A stretch of 8,257 nt of DNA, from NCBI GenBank assembly GCA_947164805.1, contig CAMUXX010000030.1, positions 1 to 8,257 on the forward strand, given 5' to 3'. Position 1 is the first letter of the stretch. Each line of letters begins with the position of its first letter. The notes beneath the pieces were generated by a model that saw only the letters and a list, made by a program, of their open reading frames with translations, was not told where the DNA came from and did not search any database. Shown piece by piece: positions 1 through 5,756 of this stretch. The position numbers were made by a program, and so were the translations under genes. This DNA comes from an uncultured Elusimicrobia bacterium. Lineage in GTDB: Bacteria; Elusimicrobiota; Elusimicrobia; Elusimicrobiales; Elusimicrobiaceae.

Positions 1-114
1 AACTTCAACTGCATCATCATCAAACATTTCATAAAAATCACCAAGCCTGAAAAATAGTAAGGCATGCGGATAATTTTTTTTGATATCGTAATACTGTTGC
101 ATTAGGGGTGTCAT
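1..114 (-). CDS. mutS: DNA mismatch repair protein MutS, N-terminal fragment (runs off left edge)
   Basis: Reading the minus strand from an ATG at 114-112 gives 38 codons open to the window edge, beginning [16 protein letters not shown] and continuing through [13 protein letters not shown]. This is the hallmark start of MutS: a TP-MQQY opening, then the mismatch-binding domain I signature GDFYE at residues 25-29. The Phe-x-Glu pair that reads the mismatch in the family corresponds to F27 and E29. MutS recognises base mismatches and small loops and recruits MutL using ATP. Only about 4% of a typical protein of around 850 residues is visible, so the ATPase and clamp domains cannot be assessed. 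It lies 16 bp downstream of the outer-membrane protein gene on the same strand, so it may be co-transcribed, but it also has a good -10 element of its own. The ATG at 102-100 (M5) is an alternative start. The one at 114 is preferred because TPLMQQY is part of the conserved block. Confidence 0.93.
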   Translation of the reverse strand, partial: MTPLMQQYYDIKKNYPHALLFFRLGDFYEMFDDDAVEV

Positions 115-129
115 AACTAAATTATAACA
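114..129 (-). promoter_or_regulatory. Extended -10 promoter directly abutting the mutS start (possible leaderless transcript)
   Basis: On the minus strand the sequence TGTTATAAT (129-121) is a perfect extended -10 (TGn + TATAAT). It is followed by exactly 6 nt (ttagtt, 120-115) and then the mutS ATG at 114. With usual sigma-70 geometry the transcription start would fall on the A of the ATG, giving a leaderless mRNA. No Shine-Dalgarno sequence precedes this ATG and no convincing -35 hexamer is seen, which an extended -10 does not require. The element lies in the 16-bp gap after the upstream gene. Chance occurrence in AT-rich DNA is possible. Confidence 0.5.
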
Positions 130-130
130 T

Positions 131-1357
131 TTACAAAGTGAACTTATAGAAGAATTTTGCCTGCAACTTCTTAATTTTTTGTTTTTCGGGTGCTATTTCC
201 CCGGGAAATAAAACATCGCCTTCAAATAACCCACCGCTTAAATTTAGGCCCCAAGTGTCAAATTTTATACCGGCATTTAAATTAATTTCTTTGGTATAAT
301 AATTACGTTTATTGATATTTTCCTTCCCGGAAGAATAAACAAAAATACCCAAACCGCCGTAAAGAAAGGAATATTTGCTTAGGTTAAAATTTAAAAGAGC
401 GTAAACAATTTGCGGGCTTGCGGGTAAAACATCTTTAAAATTCATACCACCGTAAATTATGCCTGTTTGCAGTTTGTTTGGGAAAGTATAAAACTTTTCT
501 TTATCGGAAAAGATATAAAAACCGAGTTTAGTATCCAAAACACCTGTTTTGTAAATGTTTTGGAAATACAGTTCACCGTTAAAAACATAACCTTGGTAAG
601 GAGTTTTTTGAGTATTATGTAATTGTTTCTTTTGTCTTTCCCCGCCGTCTTTAGCACCATAAAAACGGAAACCGGAACTTTCGTTAAAAAACAAATCAAT
701 ACCCGCCCCATAAATAGAAAGTTTTGAATTTATTTTACTGGTATTATGTGTATACTTTTTGTTTTGGTAAAAATATAGACCGGATAAATTTAACCAATTT
801 AACGGTTTAGCCGTAATTTTAACACCGGCAAGTTTTGCTTTTGCATTTTCATCTATTTGTGCTTCTTCTGCCGCAAGTAAAATATAATCTAAATATTTAC
901 TTTCAAAATTATGTTTTATGCCATCTAAAGCGGTAGGGAGTGAAAGATCATAAGGCAAATCATCACCGTAATATATGAAAGATGCAAGAGTTTCATCAAC
1001 AAAATCAAAACGGCCTAAACTAAAATCAAAATTTGCGGCCTTATACTTTAAATAAGTTTGCCAAATTCTAATCCGTGTTTGAGTTCTGTCTTGACGGTTT
1101 ATATAGTAAGAAGTCTGGGCATAAGGCAAGAAATTTAAGGATAAACCTTCAGTGATATGATAAGCAAAATCTACATCAAGTTTTGCATAATTGGCTTTAT
1201 AATCGTCCAAAAAATTATTGTGAATATTTGATTTAGCGGCAAATAAATTTAATTTTGTATCAAATTCTATATTATCACGCAAAGAACCTGCAAGCAACGG
1301 AGTTGCAATAAATAACAATATCACAGCATAAAATTTAGGCACAATATGCTTTTTCAT
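131..1357 (-). CDS. Putative outer-membrane beta-barrel (porin-like) protein, function unknown
   Basis: The gene encodes 408 residues from the ATG at 1357. A GTG at 1414 would add 19 residues, but the 1357 start places a classic signal peptide at the N-terminus: MKKH, then a hydrophobic core ([15 protein letters not shown]) and a likely cut before GSLRD. The rest shows alternating aromatic/polar strands, many Tyr/Phe/Asn residues, short turns and no hydrophobic helices. It ends in an amphipathic aromatic strand ([11 protein letters not shown]), as expected of an outer-membrane barrel inserted by BamA. One stretch, with [20 protein letters not shown] (about residues 97-116 of the mature-start numbering), resembles alginate/porin-type strands in which a barrel strand is followed by 'GR.DF'. 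I do not recognise a specific family or substrate. It lies 77 bp after murD and 16 bp before mutS. The upstream spacing allows its own promoter, and an AGG sits 4 nt before the ATG as a weak ribosome site. A role as a general or sugar porin is a guess. Confidence 0.75.
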   Translation of the reverse strand: MKKHIVPKFYAVILLFIATPLLAGSLRDNIEFDTKLNLFAAKSNIHNNFLDDYKANYAKLDVDFAYHITEGLSLNFLPYAQTSYYINRQDRTQTRIRIWQTYLKYKAANFDFSLGRFDFVDETLASFIYYGDDLPYDLSLPTALDGIKHNFESKYLDYILLAAEEAQIDENAKAKLAGVKITAKPLNWLNLSGLYFYQNKKYTHNTSKINSKLSIYGAGIDLFFNESSGFRFYGAKDGGERQKKQLHNTQKTPYQGYVFNGELYFQNIYKTGVLDTKLGFYIFSDKEKFYTFPNKLQTGIIYGGMNFKDVLPASPQIVYALLNFNLSKYSFLYGGLGIFVYSSGKENINKRNYYTKEINLNAGIKFDTWGLNLSGGLFEGDVLFPGEIAPEKQKIKKLQAKFFYKFTL

Positions 1358-1385
1358 CTTACCTATACCAATTGGATATAAGTAA

Positions 1386-1416
1386 ATTTTAGCATTTATA
1401 TAATGCAAGCGCACAA
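1386..1416 (-). promoter_or_regulatory. Possible promoter for the outer-membrane protein gene
   Basis: In the 77-bp gap after murD, the minus strand carries TGCTAAAAT (1394-1386), an extended -10-like element, with TTGTGC (1416-1411) as a poor -35 at a long 19-bp spacing. A start near 1379 would give a leader of about 20 nt. The same gap holds an inverted repeat GCATT-N5-AATGC (1392-1406) overlapping the -10 and a palindrome CAAAATTTTG (1414-1423), which could be an operator or chance in AT-rich DNA. Support is weak. Confidence 0.25.
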
Positions 1417-1434
1417 AATTTTGCAGATAATAAA

Positions 1435-2811
1435 TTATTTCTTCTTGCTTTTGATATAATTTAGGACGATTTTTTTGAATTTTCTGCCGCGGTCTTCAAA
1501 GTCAGTAAATTGGTCAAAGGATGAACATGCCGGGGAAAGTAGCAAAATATCACCGCGTTTTGCATGGCTGAAAATATATTCAACCGCATGCTTTAAATCG
1601 CCCTTTTCAACAATAGGAAAATAAGGCCCGATATCTTGCTTAATAATTGGGCTTGATTCGCCAATTAAAACCGCTTGTTTGCAGTATTTTTGAAGGAAAG
1701 GAAGTAAAGGTGTATATGGTGAGCCTTTATGCCTGCCACCCAAAATCAGCCAAATATTATTTGCGCCATTAAAAGATTTTAAAGCAGGAATTGTGCTTTC
1801 AATATTTGTGGCTTTTGAATCATTATAGCATTTAATACCCTTAAACTCGGCAAAATATTCAATGCGGTGCTCAAGGCTATTAAAAATATCAAAACCTTTT
1901 TGGACTGCTTTTTGGCTTACCCCCCCTGCAAAAGCCATTAAAGAGGCTGCCATAGCATTTTCAATATTATGTATACCTACAAGCAACTTAGGCGGTTTTA
2001 AATGCGCCCCTGTTGAAAATATCAATTCATCTCCGTCATAAAAGACATCAACACGCACGCTATGTTTAACCTCTGAAGAAAATGTTAATACACGGCTTTT
2101 GGCTTTTTTAATAAGGCTAACGCAGACTGTGTCCCCGCCGTTAGTAATAAAAAAATCATCCTTACCTTGTTGCTTAAAAACTTTACTTTTTGCCAAAATA
2201 TAATTATCAATACCGCCGTGATGGTCAAGGTGGTCAGGCGTAATATTTAATAGCGCAGAGCAAAAGGGTTTAAAATAGGTACTGTCCTCAAGCTGGTAAC
2301 TGGAAACTTCTAGAACTATTAAGGAATTTTCTTCTATTTCATCGGCATAACTTATTAAAGGGGTGCCGATGTTTCCGGCCACATAAACTTTTTGTTTTGT
2401 TTTAATTTCTTTTACATGTTCCTTTAAAATTTCACCAAGCATTACCGTTGTGGTGCTTTTACCGTTTGTGCCTGTAACTGCAAAAACCCTCACACTTTTA
2501 GGGACAAAGGCTAAAGCAATTTCCACTTCGCTGAAAATAGGTTTTTTAAGTTTTTTAATTTTTTGGATAACTGATGCAAAATTGCTGATACCCGGACTCT
2601 TAACAAAAAAATCACAATCAAAAAATTGCTCAGTAAAACCACCGGTAAAAACTTCTATACCGTCTAATCCGACCGGTAAAGGTAAGGAACGGGAATCTTC
2701 CAAAAAGACTTTAAACCCCTGCTTATATAAAAATTTTGCGGCGGCCTGGCCACTTTTACCAAGCCCGATAACACCGGCAGTTTTACCTTTAAACTTTTTA
2801 AAACTAAACAT
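1435..2811 (-). CDS. murD: UDP-N-acetylmuramoylalanine--D-glutamate ligase (MurD)
   Basis: This 458-residue cytoplasmic Mur ligase joins D-glutamate to UDP-MurNAc-L-alanine with ATP in peptidoglycan precursor synthesis, at the family's usual length. The N-terminal Rossmann-like domain has GLGKSG (16-21) and KSPGI (71-75). The central ATPase domain has the P-loop GTNGKST (114-120), GNIGTP (146-151), EVSSYQLE (168-175), NITPDHLDHH (189-198) and the probable carbamylated lysine K208 in YILAKSKVF. The C-terminal domain has HNIENAMAA (281-289), HRIE (315-318), NDSKATN (330-336) and LSPACSSFDQF (425-435) followed by FEDRG (438-442). The family LGG-DKG motif reads LGGRHKG (357-363), a His in place of Asp. 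The motif set, especially NDSKATN and SPACSSFDQF, separates MurD from MurC, MurE and MurF. Its ATG overlaps the end of murE by 8 bp (ATGTTTAG), with no Shine-Dalgarno, so translation is probably coupled to murE. Confidence 0.97.
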   Translation of the reverse strand: MFSFKKFKGKTAGVIGLGKSGQAAAKFLYKQGFKVFLEDSRSLPLPVGLDGIEVFTGGFTEQFFDCDFFVKSPGISNFASVIQKIKKLKKPIFSEVEIALAFVPKSVRVFAVTGTNGKSTTTVMLGEILKEHVKEIKTKQKVYVAGNIGTPLISYADEIEENSLIVLEVSSYQLEDSTYFKPFCSALLNITPDHLDHHGGIDNYILAKSKVFKQQGKDDFFITNGGDTVCVSLIKKAKSRVLTFSSEVKHSVRVDVFYDGDELIFSTGAHLKPPKLLVGIHNIENAMAASLMAFAGGVSQKAVQKGFDIFNSLEHRIEYFAEFKGIKCYNDSKATNIESTIPALKSFNGANNIWLILGGRHKGSPYTPLLPFLQKYCKQAVLIGESSPIIKQDIGPYFPIVEKGDLKHAVEYIFSHAKRGDILLLSPACSSFDQFTDFEDRGRKFKKIVLNYIKSKKK

Positions 2812-4243
2812 AATTTTTAAGGGCTTTTAAGGCCTCTTCCTCATCTGAAAAATGTATTTTACCTGTTGGCAATATTTGATAGTCTTCATGGCCTTTGCCG
2901 GCAATTAAAATTATATCACCCGGTTTTGCCATACCTATTGCCTTATTGATGGCTTTGCGCCTGTCAAGTTCCACTTCATAATTTTTATGGTTACCGACAC
3001 CTTTTAAAATATCTTCTAAAATATTTTGCGGATCTTCACGGCGCGGGTTATCATTTGTTATTATAACAAAATCGCTGTTTTCCACCGTACAAGCACCCAT
3101 TAAAGGGCGTTTTGTCGTATCACGCTCACCGCCGCAACCGAAGACGGTTATAATTTTACCTTTTTTATAGGGTTTAACGGTATCAAAAGCGCGGAGTAAA
3201 GCTTCCTGAGTATAAGCAAAATCTACAAACACATAAAATGGTTGGCCTGCTTTTATTGCCTGCATACGCCCGGCAACACCTTGCAAACTGACAATACCTT
3301 TGATGGATGTATCCAAATCTATTCCGTAAGTGTTTGCCGCTGCAATGGCTGCCAAAGCATTATAAACATTATGTGCACCAAGCAAATTTATTTTTGCGGT
3401 TTTACCGTTTACTTTAAAAGCTACCCCGTCTAAAGACGGGCAAATATCCGTTGCCGCAAAATCCGCTTTACCCTTAATTGAATAAGTTAAAATTTTGATT
3501 TTACCCTCAAGCATTTTATAAAGTTTTTGGCCGTATTCGTCGTCAATATTAATAATTGCGGTTTTGTTTTGTTTTGGATTTTTAGGGTTTAATAAACTGT
3601 CAAAAAGTTTATATTTTGCATTAAAATAATTTTCAAAAGTATGATGGAAATCTAAATGGTCGCGCTGTAAATTAGTAAAAATTGCCGTATCAAAATTTAC
3701 ACCGTCCACACGTTTTAGTTCCAAAGCGTGGGAGGAGACTTCCATAATGCAACTGTCCGCTTTTTGATTAACTGCCGTGTATAAAATATTTTGTAAAGTT
3801 AAAGCGGCAGGTGTTGTATTTGGTGCTTTGCTTAAAACTTGACGGTTAATACGGTAATTTATTGTGCCAAGTACAGCAGGAATTTTGCCGGCATTAATCA
3901 AAATACTTTCAAGCAAATAAGAGATACTTGTTTTCCCTTTTGTACCGGTAATTGCAAACATTTTGAGTTTATTAGACGGGTTATCGTAAAATTTAAGTGC
4001 GGTGGCTGCCATGGACGCCTCAATATCTTTAACTAAAACTGACTCTTTATAAGGCAATTTTTCTTGGCTAACAACTGCACAAGCACCGTTTTGCAAGGCA
4101 GAAGGTATAAATTTATGCCCGTCAACGGTATGCCCTTTTACGGCAAAAAACACAAAACCCTTTTGCACCTTTTGGGAATCTTGCGTTAAGCCTAAAACCT
4201 CACAATCAAAATTAGCGGTTGGAAAAAGTTCTCTAAGTTTCAT
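2804..4243 (-). CDS. murE: UDP-N-acetylmuramoyl-L-alanyl-D-glutamate--2,6-diaminopimelate ligase (MurE)
   Basis: This 479-residue cytoplasmic ligase adds the third peptide residue to UDP-MurNAc-L-Ala-D-Glu. The order is typical: N-terminal UDP-binding domain (about 1-90), P-loop ITGTKGKTS (98-106), TTP (143-145), EVSSHAL (168-174), NLQRDHLDFH (191-200) and the probable carbamylated lysine K210 in NAKYKLF. Next come LGAHNVYNALAA (288-299), AGRMQ (324-328), GCGGERDTTKRP (369-380), DNPRREDP (398-405) and GKGHEDYQ (449-456). DNPR with the following EDP is the known meso-diaminopimelate selector, so the substrate is meso-DAP rather than lysine. Two signatures differ from the usual form: DYAHTP reads DFAYTQ (341-346) and GCGGDRD reads GCGGERD. 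All other motifs are intact, so activity is expected. The start (MKLRELF) matches family N-termini. It is divergent from the 4254 gene, with 10 bp between start codons, and no Shine-Dalgarno is seen. Confidence 0.97.
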   Translation of the reverse strand: MKLRELFPTANFDCEVLGLTQDSQKVQKGFVFFAVKGHTVDGHKFIPSALQNGACAVVSQEKLPYKESVLVKDIEASMAATALKFYDNPSNKLKMFAITGTKGKTSISYLLESILINAGKIPAVLGTINYRINRQVLSKAPNTTPAALTLQNILYTAVNQKADSCIMEVSSHALELKRVDGVNFDTAIFTNLQRDHLDFHHTFENYFNAKYKLFDSLLNPKNPKQNKTAIINIDDEYGQKLYKMLEGKIKILTYSIKGKADFAATDICPSLDGVAFKVNGKTAKINLLGAHNVYNALAAIAAANTYGIDLDTSIKGIVSLQGVAGRMQAIKAGQPFYVFVDFAYTQEALLRAFDTVKPYKKGKIITVFGCGGERDTTKRPLMGACTVENSDFVIITNDNPRREDPQNILEDILKGVGNHKNYEVELDRRKAINKAIGMAKPGDIILIAGKGHEDYQILPTGKIHFSDEEEALKALKNYV

Positions 4244-4257
4244 AAAATATATTATGC
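4219..4257. promoter_or_regulatory. Compact divergent start region of murE and the DUF2400 gene
   Basis: The murE ATG (4243, minus) and the DUF2400 ATG (4254, plus) are separated by 10 bases, all A/T (aaaatatatt). Any promoter for each gene must therefore lie at least partly inside the other. For the plus gene, TTGGAA (4219-4224), an 18-bp spacer and TAAAAT (4243-4248) form a plausible promoter whose start would fall on or next to the ATG. For murE, the minus strand shows CATAAT ending 7 nt before the ATG, and a further TATAAT about 35 nt upstream inside the plus gene. Neither gene has a Shine-Dalgarno. The ATG-to-ATG segment (4241-4256) is a near-palindrome with two mismatched pairs. The specific hexamers are tentative; the geometry is certain. 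Confidence 0.4.
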
Positions 4258-5036
4258 TAAAAAAATCTTTACTTGAAAAATTATATGCAAAATATAACCA
4301 CTTGTGTTATGTTTCGCCCGACCCTTTGCAATTTTGCCGCCCTTATAAATATAAAGAGCAACAGGAAATTGTCTGCCTTATTGCAGCATCATTTGCTTAC
4401 GGTAATGTTAAGCAGATAATAAAGGCCGTCAATAATATTTTACTTAATTTAGGGCCTAGACCGAAAGACTTTCTTTTAAAGACCACTAAGCCGGAACTTA
4501 AAAAAATGTTCAAGAATTTTAAATACCGTTTTACTACCGGCGAAGAAACTGCCGATTTCCTTTGGGCAATTTCCCAAACACTTAAAGAATACGGCACTTT
4601 GGAAAATTTATTTTTAAAATTTTATAAGCCTAATAAAGATTTTGTTTTTGCACTTAAAAACTTTGCCGCACATTTAAGAAGTTACGGTAATATTAACACT
4701 TTGATACCAAACCCGGCAAAAAACAGTGCTTTAAAACGCCTTAATTTATTTTTACGTTGGTGCGTGCGTTGTGATGAAGTGGACCTTGGTTGTTGGCGCG
4801 GCGTTGACTGTGCCGATTTACTTATTCCGCTAGATGTCCACATGCACCGAGCCGCCAAAGCACTTGGGTTAACAAAAAGGAATCAAGCCGACTTAAAAAC
4901 CGCTTTGGAAATTTCCGCCAATCTTGCCAAAATTAACCCCAAAGACCCTATAAAATATGATTTTTGCCTCACGCGTTTTGGCATCCGCCCCGATATGAGC
5001 GAAAAGGACCTGGAAGAACTTGCTAAAAAGTTGTAA
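4254..5036 (+). CDS. DUF2400 / TIGR02757 family conserved protein, function unknown
   Basis: This 260-residue protein is of full family length and the only plus-strand gene here. Conserved features of the family are visible: YN (14-15), SPDPLQF (21-27), IAASFAYGN (43-51), LIPNPAKNSALKRLNLFLRW (150-169), VDLGCWRG (176-183), LIPLDVHMHRAAKALGLTKR (190-209) and DPIKYDFCLTRFGI (231-244). There is no signal peptide or membrane helix, so it is probably cytoplasmic. The LDVHMHRAAKALGL stretch resembles the catalytic-Asp helix of HhH-GPD DNA glycosylases (VDTHV-R---RLG in endonuclease III), so a nucleic-acid role is possible, but that is inference. The cysteine-spaced iron-sulfur loop of endonuclease III is not at the C-terminus. 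The start is the only ATG before the conserved YN block and lies 10 bp from the divergent murE start. No Shine-Dalgarno is present. A hairpin terminator begins at its stop codon. Confidence 0.88.
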   Translation: MLKKSLLEKLYAKYNHLCYVSPDPLQFCRPYKYKEQQEIVCLIAASFAYGNVKQIIKAVNNILLNLGPRPKDFLLKTTKPELKKMFKNFKYRFTTGEETADFLWAISQTLKEYGTLENLFLKFYKPNKDFVFALKNFAAHLRSYGNINTLIPNPAKNSALKRLNLFLRWCVRCDEVDLGCWRGVDCADLLIPLDVHMHRAAKALGLTKRNQADLKTALEISANLAKINPKDPIKYDFCLTRFGIRPDMSEKDLEELAKKL

Positions 5037-5080
5037 AAATGCCCTTATATCTTTACCAATATAAAGGCATTTTGATTTTT
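5036..5080. terminator. Bidirectional rho-independent terminator between convergent genes
   Basis: Arms AAAATGCCCTTATAT (5036-5050) and ATATAAAGGCATTTT (5059-5073) pair over 15 positions with a single C-A mismatch, around an 8-nt loop (ctttacca). The plus strand continues gattttt after the stem. On the minus strand the left arm gives a matching AUUUUU tract. The hairpin starts at the DUF2400 stop codon and lies about 60 bp beyond the thiamine pyrophosphokinase stop, so it can end transcripts arriving from both sides. Confidence 0.88.
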
Positions 5081-5097
5081 AACTAAGTTAACAAGAA

Positions 5098-5120
5098 GTA
5101 ATCACATTTTGGTGCATTAC
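5098..5120 (-). terminator. Second small hairpin downstream of thiamine pyrophosphokinase
   Basis: GTAATCAC (5098-5105) and GTGCATTAC (5112-5120) pair with one bulged base around a 6-nt loop (attttg). It lies 15 bp past the stop of the minus-strand kinase gene. On that strand it is followed by the moderately T-rich TTCTTGTT, so it may be an extra weak terminator or an mRNA 3'-end stabiliser. The rest of 5037-5135 holds no gene. Confidence 0.4.
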
Positions 5121-5135
5121 CGCTTTTTGTATGGT

Positions 5136-5756
5136 TTAATATTTTTCCACATATACCAAAAGTTTGCCACGTTTGAAATTAATTACACTATTGCCTAAAG
5201 CAATATTGCTAAGCCCGCGTTGGCCCGGTGCTAAAATTTCGTTTTTTAATGGGTAAAGTAAATTTTGCGTGCTTATATTTTTAATTTCTTCAAGCGCAAT
5301 TAGGCTCACACGTGCACCATTTTTTGCCTTAATTTTCGCACTTTTTGAAAGCAAATAAACTATGGCTTTAGGGAATAAAAAACAAATATCAAAATACTTT
5401 AAATAATTCCCGGCAGTTAAAAAATTGCTTAAACCGAAATCAAGACGCCCGCCATAAGAAAGTGCAATATCTACCTGTTTTGGTTTTAGGGTTTTTAAGT
5501 AATCAAGGGTCTTTTCAAAATCACTGTTATCTTGGCGCTTAATTTGTTTTAAACGACCGCGCAAAAGCGTTTTATTTTTAGGTGTAATACTATCTAAGTC
5601 GCCGACAACCAGACTTGGTTTCACTCCTGCTTTTAAACATTTATTTGCACCGCCGTCAGCCGCCAAAATAAAGGAATACCCTTTGGCTGCTGCCGTCAAA
5701 AATTTTTTGTTTAAAGTACCGTTTAAAACAAGCAAAACTTTATTTAACTTTGCCAT
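5136..5756 (-). CDS. Thiamine pyrophosphokinase
   Basis: This 206-residue cytoplasmic enzyme transfers pyrophosphate from ATP to thiamine, forming thiamine diphosphate directly from imported vitamin. Motifs in order: LNG near the start (11-13), AADGGANKCL (32-41), GDLDSI (52-57, acidic Mg-ATP site), QDNSDFEKTLDYL (75-87), YGGRLDFGLSN (101-111), and a C-terminal small beta domain with GQRGLSNIALGNSVINFKRG (178-197, the thiamine-site GxSN) and GKLLVYV (197-203). Length fits the family's 200-220 residues. The usual GGRxDH reads GGRLDF: the aspartate D106 is kept but the histidine is Phe107. It has the clearest ribosome site in the window, AAAGG 6 nt before the ATG, and its start lies inside the end of the symporter gene (17-bp overlap), so the two are co-transcribed and probably co-translated. 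The name thiN is used for such enzymes in some bacteria, but naming is not uniform, so no symbol is given. Confidence 0.93.
   Translation of the reverse strand: MAKLNKVLLVLNGTLNKKFLTAAAKGYSFILAADGGANKCLKAGVKPSLVVGDLDSITPKNKTLLRGRLKQIKRQDNSDFEKTLDYLKTLKPKQVDIALSYGGRLDFGLSNFLTAGNYLKYFDICFLFPKAIVYLLSKSAKIKAKNGARVSLIALEEIKNISTQNLLYPLKNEILAPGQRGLSNIALGNSVINFKRGKLLVYVEKY

Noticed and set aside
1358..1414. GTG start at 1414 for the outer-membrane protein
   Set aside because: It would bury the signal peptide behind 19 extra residues; the ATG at 1357 places MKKH and the hydrophobic core correctly.
1392..1423. Inverted repeat GCATT-N5-AATGC and palindrome CAAAATTTTG as a terminator or operator
   Set aside because: The stem is short and A/T-rich with no U-tract after it. 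Such repeats are expected by chance here, so it is mentioned only with the weak promoter call.
2450..2830. 126-codon plus-strand open frame opposite murD
   Set aside because: It lies antisense to the conserved P-loop and N-terminal domain of murD, has no recognisable motif and is a shadow of the real gene.
4241..4256. Near-palindrome CATAAAATATATTATG as a repressor site
   Set aside because: The outer arms are the two opposed start codons and the core is all A/T, so the symmetry is largely forced by the arrangement.
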